Shown here piece by piece: positions 7,218 through 18,100 of a stretch of 47,302 nucleotides of DNA. The translations under genes were made by a program, and so were the position numbers. Source of the DNA: SIG603 sp964370635 (lineage in GTDB: Bacteria; Bacillota; Clostridia; Oscillospirales; Acutalibacteraceae); assembly GCA_964370635.1 (NCBI GenBank), contig CAYJJU010000017.1, positions 1-47,302 on the forward strand. The letters are read 5' to 3'. The first letter of the stretch is position 1. Each line of letters starts with the position of its first letter. Below the pieces are notes generated by a model that had not been told where the DNA came from, ran no database searches, and saw only the letters and a program-made list of their open reading frames with translations.

Positions 7218-9362
7218 TTACTTGACTAATTTTTTCCTTATAAACACTAGAGCTCCACCTAAGCTAATTATAGCAATAGATATCCATAAAACAGGGTTAA
7301 AATCATCGCCTGTTTCGGGAGTTGTCGATGGGACAACTGTGCCGGCTTTGTGGACTACCACGCTGTATACCGAAAAGCTTGGTGGGTCAAACTCCACATA
7401 GCCGTCGTATACCGATACAGGTCGAATTTCCTCCACAGTGCCGTCGTCTTTTATGTGCAAAACAGTCACCGTGTCCTTTGTTGTAAGACCCGACACGTTG
7501 ATACGAATACGTGTGTCGCCGTTTTGGGGTTGCACTTCGTTGCCGTTTGCGTCCACCATCGTGATGTCCTCTAAGAAATTCACCGCACCTTCGATGTCGT
7601 TTGATTTGGCATAGGCCGTCAGTTTATCCAAATTACTCTGTCTTTCCGCTTCACTTTGTGGATTTACCTGCAAGCTGTTACCGCTTGGTAATTTGGAATC
7701 TGCTATATCTAAACTGCCTGTATATATACTCTGCTCCACAGTAAACGAAGCAGTAGCCGTGCCACTGTAATTACCCTTACCCGTAATGGTTAGGGTATAA
7801 GTACCTGCATTTGTTGCAGTGTTGCCACTTATGCTGTAGTCTATGTTTTCTTTAAGAATTTTACCGTTTAAAACCACTGAAGACACGCTTTGTGTTTGCT
7901 CAGTGCCATTTGCCATAAGCGGTACGCTCAGTGTCACCTGTGCGCCCGTTAGGGAAAGCGGTGTGATGCTTGCCGTCGTGGGGAAAAAAAACTCGGCGTT
8001 GCTAAAGATGTAGTTACTTGCAAGAGCTGTATTTGTAAGCTGTACCACGCCGGTTATGGTGAAATTGTCACCCACATCGGGGCTTGAGAGGGTAGCCCCT
8101 ACGGTGTAATCTATATCTTTTACAAGAGTTTCGCCGTTTGCAAGGCCACCAAAACTCACGTCTGCCGTGGCGGTTGTCGTTCCGTCATACACCTTGCTTT
8201 GCGCCGTAGCACCCGTAATGGTTAGGGTAGCTTTTTCAATGGTGTAGTTTCTGGTAATCGTACCGATATAATTCCCGTTGCCTGTTATTGTAAGCGTGTG
8301 GTCGCCTGCATTTGTGGCGGTGTTGCCGCTTACTGTATAGTCTGTGTCTGCTACAAGTGCACTGCCGCCAAATGCCACCTGCACGCTTTGTGTTTGCGGT
8401 GTGCCGTTGTAGTAGGTCAAGGTGTTATCCAATGTGATGCTTGCCTGTTGCACATCGAGAACTGCAAGTTTAACATATACATTGGTGTGATAATCTGTGC
8501 TTTGGAAAACAGCTGTGCCGGGTGAAGCATCCCCTGCCATAATTGCAACTTTTGCCATTTGATCTTCCTGTAGCGAGATGATAGGCTTTGCCGAAAACGC
8601 CGGTGCACCACTGCCACCCGTGGCCGTTACCACGCCGCCCATTATTTCAAGGGTTCCATCGTCTGTCACGACATCCTGTCCGCCGCCGATACCCCTACCA
8701 CCGAGATCATCTAGGTTACCCGAGCCACCGCCTGTTGCCGTTACCGTACCGCCTGTGATTTTTACTGTTCCTCCTGCGCCGCTACTGCCGCCGCCGATAC
8801 CCGCAGCGTGCCAGCCACCCGTGGCCGTTACCGTTCCACCCGAAATGGTGATAATGCCGCCTGCGCTGTCTTGACCGCCGCCTCCGATACCCGCAGCTCG
8901 CTCACCGCCTACGGCAAAGAGGGAACCACTTGAAGCACTTGTGATGTTCAGTGTGGCAGAGCCTTCCACCTGCAAGCCGGCCTTGTTTTGGCCGCTACGC
9001 AGTGTGTTTGTATCCTGCAAAGTGATGTTTGCCGTGGCAGTGCCTTGTATGTCAAAAGCGCAAGCGTTTGTAACGCTGCTCACATCTATGTTTACGCCGT
9101 TTAGCGTAAGGTTTGCTGTTACGCCATTTTGCACCACAATGCTGTTTGTAGTGGGAGTAGTTGGGTCTATGTTGGCAATGCTTAATTCGCCACTGCCCGT
9201 AATGGTGAGCACCTCATCTGTACTGTTCCACCTATAACTGCCTGCATCACCCGTCACGGAAAAATCGCTCGCACTCATGTCCGTGCTTGCAAAAGCGGTA
9301 AACGAAACCATGCCTACCACCATGCAAAATGCTAAAATAGCTAATAAAATTCTGCTTTTCAT
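7218..9362 (-). CDS. Cell-wall-anchored surface protein with Gly-rich beta repeats and YDG/MBG-like domains
   Basis: 714 residues. Signal peptide of about 25 residues ending TAFAS. Next comes a region of TITGSG and LTLNGV strands resembling right-handed beta-helix or carbohydrate-binding repeats. It includes three AGIGGG/GTVTATGG units (about 150-260). Two or three Ig-like YDG/MBG-type domains follow (for example AQSKVYDGTTTATADVSFGG and NTATNAGDHTLTITGNGNY). A C-terminal stalk precedes the sortase-type tail TPETGDD (from 681), a membrane helix and RKK. A sortase accepting PxTG motifs is expected to fix it to the wall. It is 159 bases downstream of a close paralogue and has its own promoter and terminator. 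The gene is visibly more G+C-rich than its neighbours. Confidence 0.85.
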   Translation of the reverse strand: MKSRILLAILAFCMVVGMVSFTAFASTDMSASDFSVTGDAGSYRWNSTDEVLTITGSGELSIANIDPTTPTTNSIVVQNGVTANLTLNGVNIDVSSVTNACAFDIQGTATANITLQDTNTLRSGQNKAGLQVEGSATLNITSASSGSLFAVGGERAAGIGGGGQDSAGGIITISGGTVTATGGWHAAGIGGGSSGAGGTVKITGGTVTATGGGSGNLDDLGGRGIGGGQDVVTDDGTLEIMGGVVTATGGSGAPAFSAKPIISLQEDQMAKVAIMAGDASPGTAVFQSTDYHTNVYVKLAVLDVQQASITLDNTLTYYNGTPQTQSVQVAFGGSALVADTDYTVSGNTATNAGDHTLTITGNGNYIGTITRNYTIEKATLTITGATAQSKVYDGTTTATADVSFGGLANGETLVKDIDYTVGATLSSPDVGDNFTITGVVQLTNTALASNYIFSNAEFFFPTTASITPLSLTGAQVTLSVPLMANGTEQTQSVSSVVLNGKILKENIDYSISGNTATNAGTYTLTITGKGNYSGTATASFTVEQSIYTGSLDIADSKLPSGNSLQVNPQSEAERQSNLDKLTAYAKSNDIEGAVNFLEDITMVDANGNEVQPQNGDTRIRINVSGLTTKDTVTVLHIKDDGTVEEIRPVSVYDGYVEFDPPSFSVYSVVVHKAGTVVPSTTPETGDDFNPVLWISIAIISLGGALVFIRKKLVK

Positions 9363-9397
9363 ATAACTCCCCTACTCTCATGTTATTCATAAATTAA

Positions 9398-9427
9398 ATT
9401 TTACCATGCGGTAGCACGAGCTGTCAA
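9398..9427 (-). promoter_or_regulatory. Promoter of the first surface-protein gene
   Basis: Minus strand TTGACA (9422-9427), 18-base spacer, TAAAAT (9398-9403). The bases after the -10 box (TTTA...ATGAATA) resemble those at the distal promoter of the paralogue (11970-11999), so the promoter was probably duplicated with the gene. GGGGAG precedes the start codon closely. Confidence 0.78.
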
Positions 9428-9467
9428 CATTAAACGCATCATAAATATTAATATTTCAGGCATGAAA

Positions 9468-9515
9468 AACCGTATTAACTCTTACCAAATAATTTGGTTT
9501 AGATTTAATACGGTT
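9468..9515 (-). terminator. Terminator of the second surface-protein gene; repeated palindrome copy A
   Basis: AACCGTATTAA (9468-9478) pairs with TTAATACGGTT (9505-9515), and the inner ACCAAAT/ATTTGGT arms also pair. On the minus strand the stem is followed by TTTTT. It lies 6 bases past the stop at 9522. Near-identical palindromes occur at 22776-22823 and 24461-24513. Confidence 0.85.
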
Positions 9516-9521
9516 GATAAG

Positions 9522-11855
9522 TTATTTAGCTAATTTTTTCCTTATAAACACTAGAGCTCCACCTAAGCTAATTATAGCAATAGATATCCATAAAACAGGG
9601 TTAAAATCATCGCCTGTTTCGGGAGTTACACTAGGTAGCGGCGTGATGCTTGCCGTCGTGGGGAAAGAAAACTCGGCGTTGCTAAAGATGTAGTTACTTG
9701 CAAGAGCTGTATTTGTAAGCTGTACCACGCCCCCCACAGTGAGGTTGTCGCCCACATTTGGGCTTGGAAAATCGGCACTTACGGTGTAGTCTATATCTTT
9801 TACAAGAGTTTCGCCGTTTGCAAGTCCGCCAAAACTCACGTCTGCCGTGGCATCGGTAATGCCGTCATACACCTTGCTTTGCGCCGTAGCACCCGTAATG
9901 GTTAGGGTAGCTCTTTCAATGGTGTAGTTTCTGGTAATCGTGCCGATATAATTCCCATTGCCTGTTATTGTAAGCGTGTGGTCGCCTGCATTTGTGGCGG
10001 TGTTGCCGCTTACTGTATAGTCTGTGTCTGCTACAAGTGCACTGCCGCCAAATGCCACCTGCACGCTTTGTGTTTGCGGTGTGCCGTTGTAGTAGGTCAA
10101 GGTGTTATCCAATGTGATGCTTGCCTGTTGCACATCGAGAACTGCAAGTTTAACATATACATTGGTGTGATAATCTGTGCTTTGGAAAACAGCTGTGCCG
10201 GGTGAAGCATCCCCTGCCATAATTTCAGCTTTTGCCATTTGATTTTCCTGTAGCGAGATGATAGGCTTTACCGAAAACGCCGGTGCACCACTGCCACCCG
10301 TGGCCGTTACCGTGCCGCCCGAGATTTCGAGTATGCCGTCGTCTATTCCGTTACCCTGGCCGCTGCCGATACCCCTGCCACCGAGAATGCCCTCACTCGC
10401 CGATTTTCCGCCTGTGGCCGTTACCGTGCCGCCTGTGATTTTTACTGTTCCTCCTGCGCCGATACTGCCGCCGCCGATGCCCGCAGCGGACAAACCACCC
10501 GTGGCCGTTACCGTTCCACCCGAAATGGTGATAATGCCGCCTGCGGTTTCACCGCTGCCGCCGATGCCTGCAGATCGCCCACCACCTACGGCAAAGAGGG
10601 AACCACTTGAAGCACTTGTGATGTTCAGTGTGGCAGCGCCTTCCACCTGCAAGCCGGCTGCTCCGCTACTTCCTTGCAGGGTGTTTGTTCCCTGTAAGGT
10701 GATATTCGCCGTAGCAAAGCCATCGATGTCAAAGGCAGGTCTACCAAGGCCACCATCCCTATCTATATTCAAGTGATTTAAAATGATGTCATGCTCGCCG
10801 CTTTGCACCTGCACAGAATTTTCGGTAGTGGTGCCGAAGAGGGTTGCTGTACCTGTGTAGCTGTTCCAATTTGTGCCATCAAAAGAGTATTGTTTGCCTG
10901 CGCCATCATCTTTAAAATATAGATTCGTCATACTAATATCAAAAGTTGGACTTACACTATTGTTTTGGGGCAAAGTCGTACCGTTGTCGGTAAAAGTGCT
11001 CGAACTGTCAGCGTTTAAGTCGCCTATTGCATAAATCGTGCCGTTGTTTGTAAGCGTTGCAGCTGCGCTAATGCTGAATGTTTTCCCGCTTGGAATGACA
11101 AGCGTTTTTCCCTGTGGAACCTCAGCATTGCCAAGGAGTGTAAAGACAGCATTCGTGCCATAAAAATAGCCATGATCCGGGTTGTTTGAATCCCCGCCGA
11201 ATATCACACCGCTCCAGTTTGATGTATCAGCATTATCCGAAATAGACGAAGCGATGATAAATGCATTGCCTGGGGTAGAACCGTCGGCTTGGGTTTTAAA
11301 TGTGCCGCCGATGCCTGCGCCGCCATTATTACCCTCTGCCACCACCGTGCCGCCCGAAATGGTGATATTTCCGCCACCGATGCCTGCACCACCATTTCCG
11401 CCTGTGGCATTCAAGCTACCTGTGGAATCCGCCAAAATGTGGAGGGTTGCACCGCTTTGCACCTGTAGGCCGGCCTTGTTTGCACCGCTTTCCAGTTTGT
11501 TTGTACCCTGCAAAGTGATGTTTGCCGTGGCAGTGCCTTGTATGTCAAAAGCGCAAGCGTTTGTAACGCTGCTCACATCTATGTTTACGCCGTTTAGCGT
11601 AAGGTTTGCTGTTACGCCATTTTGCACCACAATGCTGTTTGTAGTGGGAGTAGTTGGGTCTATGTTGGCAATGCTTAATTCGCCACTGCCCGTAATGGTG
11701 AGCACCTCATCTGTACTGTTCCACCTATAACTGCCTGCATCACCCGTCACGGAAAAATCGCTCGCACTCATGTCCGTGCTTGCAAAAGCGGTAAACGAAA
11801 CCATGCCTACCACCATGCAAAATGCTAAAATGCCTAATAAAATTCTGCTTTTCAT
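9522..11855 (-). CDS. Cell-wall-anchored surface protein, paralogue of the neighbouring gene
   Basis: 777 residues. The first about 115 residues, including the signal peptide, match the 714-residue neighbour almost exactly (one change seen, LLGILAF for LLAILAF). The middle differs: it has two blocks of AGIGG/ISGGTV repeats separated by a unique section (about 195-350, with ADTSNWSGVIFGGDSNNPDH). It also has fewer Ig-like domains, because the last MBG-like domain and stalk of the neighbour are missing. It ends with the same TPETGDDFNPVLW sortase tail (from 744) and RKKLAK. It may bind glycans or cells; no ligand can be read from the sequence. Two promoters lie upstream. Confidence 0.85.
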   Translation of the reverse strand: MKSRILLGILAFCMVVGMVSFTAFASTDMSASDFSVTGDAGSYRWNSTDEVLTITGSGELSIANIDPTTPTTNSIVVQNGVTANLTLNGVNIDVSSVTNACAFDIQGTATANITLQGTNKLESGANKAGLQVQSGATLHILADSTGSLNATGGNGGAGIGGGNITISGGTVVAEGNNGGAGIGGTFKTQADGSTPGNAFIIASSISDNADTSNWSGVIFGGDSNNPDHGYFYGTNAVFTLLGNAEVPQGKTLVIPSGKTFSISAAATLTNNGTIYAIGDLNADSSSTFTDNGTTLPQNNSVSPTFDISMTNLYFKDDGAGKQYSFDGTNWNSYTGTATLFGTTTENSVQVQSGEHDIILNHLNIDRDGGLGRPAFDIDGFATANITLQGTNTLQGSSGAAGLQVEGAATLNITSASSGSLFAVGGGRSAGIGGSGETAGGIITISGGTVTATGGLSAAGIGGGSIGAGGTVKITGGTVTATGGKSASEGILGGRGIGSGQGNGIDDGILEISGGTVTATGGSGAPAFSVKPIISLQENQMAKAEIMAGDASPGTAVFQSTDYHTNVYVKLAVLDVQQASITLDNTLTYYNGTPQTQSVQVAFGGSALVADTDYTVSGNTATNAGDHTLTITGNGNYIGTITRNYTIERATLTITGATAQSKVYDGITDATADVSFGGLANGETLVKDIDYTVSADFPSPNVGDNLTVGGVVQLTNTALASNYIFSNAEFSFPTTASITPLPSVTPETGDDFNPVLWISIAIISLGGALVFIRKKLAK

Positions 11856-11904
11856 ATTACTCCCTAACCTCCAAAAATTTTTTTTATAAATTATCGACTA
11901 AGCA

Positions 11905-11933
11905 ACTTTACATTTCAGTCACCTTTTTGTCAA
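11905..11933 (-). promoter_or_regulatory. Proximal promoter of the second surface-protein gene
   Basis: Minus strand TTGACA (11928-11933), 17-base spacer, TAAAGT (11905-11910), about 50 bases before the start codon. It has no counterpart before the paralogue at 7218-9362. Confidence 0.6.
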
Positions 11934-11969
11934 TTTAGAAATATTGACTAATATATATTCATAGAATAA

Positions 11970-11999
11970 ATTTTAACACAAGGCAACATGATATGTCAA
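11970..11999 (-). promoter_or_regulatory. Distal promoter of the second surface-protein gene
   Basis: Minus strand TTGACA (11994-11999), 18-base spacer, TAAAAT (11970-11975). Boxes and spacing are the same as at 9398-9427, and the downstream bases are similar. Confidence 0.7.
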
Positions 12000-12036
12000 C
12001 CAAAATAGCCTATAATACTGCAAAAAAGCGAAGAAA

Positions 12037-12066
12037 AGCAAAAGCACCCCACAAAATGTGGAGTGC
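12037..12066 (-). terminator. Terminator of the giant surface-protein gene
   Basis: Minus strand GCACTCCACA, short loop, TGTGGGGTGC (12044-12066), then TTTTGCTTTT. The bases just before the stem (ACGCTGAGCAC) resemble those flanking the hairpins at 2281 and 2510, so these three may be one terminator family. Confidence 0.75.
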
Positions 12067-12104
12067 TCAGCGTGTTGCCATCCCTTGCAAAGGGGGGTTA
12101 TCAA

Positions 12105-15100
12105 TTAATTCATTTTATTTGTTTGTTTTTTTCTTTTTATCGATAGAATTAATATCGCAAGGCTTGATAAGATCAACATAATTACAGGTAACATCATATT
12201 AGTATTGTCGCCCGCATCCGGTGTGGAATCCGCTCCGTCTGTATCCGTTCCACCTGTATCCGTTCCTGTAGATGTACTTACACCTCTTACCATATAAACA
12301 GATAGCGTATTTGTGGTGAATATTGCAAGCTCACTTAGCTGTACATATGTTGTATCTCGCTCTGATGATTCGCCGCTTTCGAAAACTTTATAAACTTTCA
12401 CATTTTCGGCTTTTTCATTTGCTTGTAAAGCGTATTTTAGAGATATGGTAATTTGACCCTCTCCAAAATCTGAAATAGTTTTTCCGCTTTTTGTCAAAAC
12501 GCTTACTTCATATGCAGTGCTAGTCCCAATTGAAGCTTTTTGCTCATTTGTAAGCTCGTCGGCAATTGCAAGAACTATCGTAAGCTCTTCGCCATTTGCC
12601 TCTAAAAGCATTTTATCTGTAGCCTTTGCATCAAATAATACGCTGCCTGCCGATGATTTAACTTCAAACATTGCACCGCTTTGTTTTGTTAATTCATTTA
12701 AAGCCTCCCCGCTAAACTGCGCTTTAGGCCTTAAGCTTTCATCCGTGCTAATTACATTAACAAGCAGTTTTGGAGCCGTATTTTGTTTAGCAGCTTCTGC
12801 AAGAAGAATTCCCACAGCCTCTTCCATTATTTCATCAGGAATATAAGCTACCATGTCTTGATTTTTATCACTCATGAGCACCGTTATTTCCACACTAGTT
12901 ACACCGTCTGAGGTCACAGGTGACTGTATAACAGGCATGCTAAATTTTTCGGCATCATAAATTTTAATCGTATAAACAGCCGTTTCTCCACCGCTTTTTA
13001 CAGAGAATTGAATTTCATTGACAGCACTACTTAAGTCAACATTTCCGGCATAGATGTTGCTATCAGAATTTAAATCTGTCGAAATTCCTGAAATTAATTC
13101 TATGTTTGCACTTGTACTCTTTGCCATTATATTCATAGCTGCTGTTTTTTCAGCAATACTATTCATTACTATAACTGCATTATTTTGCTCGTCAAAGCTA
13201 TTAATATCAAGTGGCACACCTTTTATACTTATGGAGGATAACTGAGTACCACTAGTATCAACCAGTTCACCATAACTTGCAACAACAGAGGCACCTTGTT
13301 TAGTAAAGCTAAAGGTTTCTTGCACTTCTTCTTCGCCACCCAGTGTTATCAATCCATTGTTAGTAGAACCCTTTGAATATGACTGCATGGTTTCTATTAC
13401 CTCTCCTTGTTCATCAAGAAGTTGCACATGAAGATTTCCTGTTGTAACATTGCTTAAACTGTTGTTAAGAACAGAAATTTGAGCCGTAGTATTTCCACTG
13501 TGTGTCAACTGTGTCGAAATGCTAACGGGCGCACCGCCATTTTTCTCAAGCAGGCTAAGCACATTGACAGATGCAAAGTTGTCATTTAGGTATAACTCAT
13601 TTTGCTCATATAGTTCGCCTGCATTGTTCGCTTCAATCCAAACTTTTGCATAAAGCTCAACGCCACCGTCTGGAAGCTCTGTCCACGGATTTGAAATAAC
13701 TTTGCCGTCTTCATCTAAATTAATTTCAGCTAGCAGTTTATTTACATCCACATTAAAGCTTGAAGTATACGCACCGGCATCAATCAAGGCAAGCTCCTCA
13801 TTTGTGCTTATTGATATTGCATTAACGCTGTCAACTTTGCTCTCCTGTGTATATTCAGAAGAAGAGTAAAGCTCGACTATAACTCTCTTGCCGCTGTTTT
13901 CAAGCGGAATATTAAGCGAATTGTTTAAGGAGAAGTTGATTTTACGAAGCCCATCTTTTTCCTCTACCAATTCTAAATCCGATATACTTACATCGGGGTA
14001 TTCAATATAAACAGTAGCTACCTGCTCTGCAGTACCTCCGCCTGTAAAGTAGGCTTTAGTAGTGTAGTCGAGATTTTCTATAGTCGCACCTAAGACGTAC
14101 TCACCGTGTAAAGTTGTTGTTTGACCCGGAGCAATATTTAAGTTATCAAAAGTAACTGTCTGTGTATCAATTTTAATATCTACCTTTGTTATCGCTTCTT
14201 TACCTGTATTAGTTAGTGTAAAGCTTATGTCTATGTCATCGTTTGGCCTTACTTCTTCAAAGTCCACATACACACCGTCGTTTCTAACAGAGTTTATAAA
14301 GTCGTGTGTTGCGCTGTACATATTAGTTGTCGTCACCGCAGATGGCACTTCAAGCATTTCTGTAACAGGCTCACCTTCTGCATTTGTTGTTGTTAAATAT
14401 GTTTGCTTTGAAGTAACAACACCGGTATCGTAATCTGTACCCAGTATTACTGCGTTGTAACTATCAGTTGATGTTTTGTAAAAATCAAAGTGAGCGGGAA
14501 CAACGTTTTCCGGCATTTCTGCAATTTCAGAAACAGCCGACATAGCATATTTACCGTCAATTTGAATAAATTTAGCCGAATTGATAGTATAAGTTGCAGC
14601 GCTAAAGGTTGTGCCGTCTGCGCTTATACTTCCAGCTTCCGATACATCAACCCAAGCAAGGGCTAAATCTGTAATATTGTCGGAATTTTTTGAGAAAATA
14701 AAGTCAGAGCTCACTTCAACACTTGAGTTTGCCGTAATTTTACTTAATGATTCAGGGATACTACCGTTTACAGCGCCGTCTTTATCGAGTGCCATAAATC
14801 TAACTTCAGGCACTTCGTAGTCCATGACTTCTTCAAAACCTGCGTCATCGGTAACGGTTTTACTTTCTACTGTTTGATTGTACCAGCCGATTACAAAATG
14901 TTCTTCTCCATCAATATTTGCGGTTGTAAGCTGAACATTTTGGTTTAGGGAGTCATCGTTTGTCAAATTAATAATAGTAACGCTGTTGTCACCGTTTAAG
15001 TTATCACTTGCAACTCCACTGTTTTTAATTATTGCGGCTGCAATTTCCATGTCACTCGAGCTACTTGTCGACTCGTCATATGAATATACAACGGTGGCTG

Positions 15101-18100
15101 TGCCGTCGGCTAACATGTCGGCCGATATCGACATAACATCGCCCTTAGAGCCGTCGTAAAGCACTTTTGTTTCAGACCAACTGCCATTTTCTTTAATTTT
15201 ATAGACAACTCTGTTTAGTCCGTCAAAATTAGTTGGATTTGAATAATCTGTCGGTTCCACTTCACGCCATGCCACTATGGTTTTACTTCCGTTTGTTGCG
15301 ACAACAGGCGCTAAGTCTATTGTAGCGTTTTCTGTAATTCTTTCGGTAGTCCAAGTTGTTCCATCATAAGATGAAACATAAATTTCTGAAAGATTAAGCA
15401 TTTGCATAGCCTCTTCATTAGAAACTACCTCATCAGAATCTTTGCCAAATTCTTCTACTTGTCTTACATATGCCGCTACTAATCCACTGCTATTTCCGTC
15501 TATATTAAGTTGCATGTCGCCATAAGATTTTTGCTCTACCATAGCGCCTGTGCCGTCGTCTACCATGACTCCGGAGATAAGAGTTCCCTCGTTATATGTA
15601 CCGCCATTTAACTGAGAAAATTTGACTCTGGTGTCTTCAGGATTGGTACTTTCATTGTCGTCTATATACACCATAATTTTCCCATCGTCTGAGATGAGTG
15701 GTGTGGAATGAGGATAAATATTTGTCCACGTAGCGGCTGGGAATTTAGAGTCTATGTCAAGGTCAAGTGCAAATGGTTGCACTAAATTTGTAAAGCTCAT
15801 TGGCATATACTGGCTACTAAATGCATTTGCAGCCACGCCATAACTTCTTTCCTCTACCTCTAAATAGCTGCGACTTTCTGTCATTAAACCATAATCAAGC
15901 GAGAACATTTCTGCTCCACCAATTGTTACTTGGCTTATCGGATTTCCGTTTACCCTGTCGTTTCTAAGCCAGATATCTGATATGGCGTTCCATTGTCCCC
16001 AAGTGGTGTTATATCCTGCAAAGTCGACGGAGAACAACTCGTAAGTTTTTTCAAAAGGTCCAAATTTACCTTCTACCCTTAAACCTACTCTTCCTTTTAG
16101 CTCTATATCGCCCGCGCTTAGCACTTCGTCATATGTTACATCTGTGTTTGTATGGTCTAGCACCTCAGGGATATAATATTCGTCCTCAAAGTTCTCATCG
16201 CCTAAATATGGACGATTAAGCCATCTAAACCCAAATTGACCTTCCATTCTTCCGAATATACCGGCTTTAAGTGCGATAACACTCATATCAAAACCGACAC
16301 CGCCAAACAATTCAAAGTAAAGCGATACCCTAAGCTCTGTTAAAATGTCTACTCCTTTTTCGGCCTCAGGCAGAATGTAATCACTTGAGTTTGGTCCTGT
16401 TTGTATAAACTCGTCTCTCTCGTAGTGTTCGCCGCTTTGGAAGTCGGCTGCAACGCCTAAAATTACACCCATTTCCACCGAAGTTGTAAGCGGTATTCCA
16501 CCCATTATCATGTTCCATGAATATCTGTAGCCAACGCTTGTGTCACCACTAAGTCCGCCGCTTACAAGCTCCATATCCCATTTATCCGCTTGAGGGTCAT
16601 ACCTAAATTCGGCTTCTATATACCCACCTAGTGACGGTGGAACGAATATAACTCTTCCTCCGCTTGCAAGGTTACCTCTTAACAATTCATCTACATTATT
16701 TATGTCCTTATCGGCTTTTTCTTGGAAACTACCCGATGCCATTGAATGTTTATCCAGAACACTCGCCTTAGATTTAGAACGATTTAGGCTTGGGTCTAAA
16801 ATATTAACCGATACAGTGTGTTCTGTTCCTGTATCACCATAACCAACATCGCTTTGGTTTGCATTTTTAGAAATTAGCGCTGTGTACACCAATGGATCCG
16901 CCGTGGGCTCAAAGAGTATTTCCACAGGTTCTCCCATTGTAAATGATAAGAGTTTTGTGAGCGCCTGCAGTCCCGTAGTAAACATTTCTTCATTGTTTAT
17001 TATGGTGCTGTCTATGTCTCCGTCTACTCTTAAATCCGCTATAGTATCAAGATTTTTGCTTAAATCTTCATCTTCGGCCACACTTTTAAGCCCCAACAAA
17101 TTAATAACTTGCTGGTCGAGTGTAAGCACTTTATAGCTTTGGTTTCCGTCTTTTGAAATATCTATTTGTATATTGGTATATTCCTTTGGAAGCAATCCGA
17201 TATTTGCCATTTGAGCTTCATCAAAAGGCGTAATATTTGTGCTTATCCACATATCAGAAAACTCATGTTTTGTGGTTGTGACTGTTTGATTAATCATACT
17301 GCGTCCATTTTTGTCTAAGATATCAACACCTGCATTAGTCACTGCGCTTTCGTATTCACTCCCCCACCAATAAACAGAAGTGTTTAGGTGGACGGTATCA
17401 TACTCATCGCTTGGGCCTACATAATGTATGTCTTTATCAAGCTCCATCTGTACGCTGTTATTAATATATCCAACACTACTTAGTCCTATAAATGCTCCTT
17501 CTTCATCGGCACTATTTAGGAAATAAACAAAATTACCTGTGTCTTCTATGTCCTCTATATTTTCTATAGGGTCTTCATAAATTACTATTGGATATTTGTC
17601 CTGTGCATAAACTTCAAAAACATACTTTATGTCGTCTGTAATGGTAACAGGCTGTGTCTGTGTGCTTGTTACAAACTGTGTTATATCCATCTCTATTGAA
17701 ACGAGTCCACCGTTTTGAGAAGAACTTACCGTGCTTTGTATGTCTTCATATCCACTTTGTAGCGCACTGCCGTTTACCGAGAATTTTGCCTCACTTATAT
17801 ATTCGCCGTTTCGGTAGACACCACCTCTTATAATAACATCACCTGTAAAATCGTTTCCAACTTCATCTTTTAAATAAATATCTGCTTTTGTAGCTTTTCT
17901 AAGTTCAATATAGTTTTCAGGATAAAGTACATTGTAAGCGCTGTTATTTTCGCCGCTTAGTAAATCCTCGTTAAATATTGTGCCAAAGTATTTTTCTCCC
18001 GAAACTTCTGATTCTAAATACACATCGCCTTTAATGCCAGAGGGGTCGTAAATTGCAATTTTACCCTCGCTGTTAGATGTGCCCGTAACAGTGTTTCCAT

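Noticed and set aside
8577..10620. Repeated GGC/ACC-rich units as a CRISPR array or minisatellite
   Set aside because: The units code for Gly-rich beta repeats in frame and vary in length; no constant repeat-spacer pattern exists. No CRISPR array was seen anywhere in the window.
10258..11730. Long plus-strand proline-rich frames opposite the surface genes (also 8578-9237)
   Set aside because: They are antisense shadows of Gly/Thr-rich coding repeats, with no ribosome sites.
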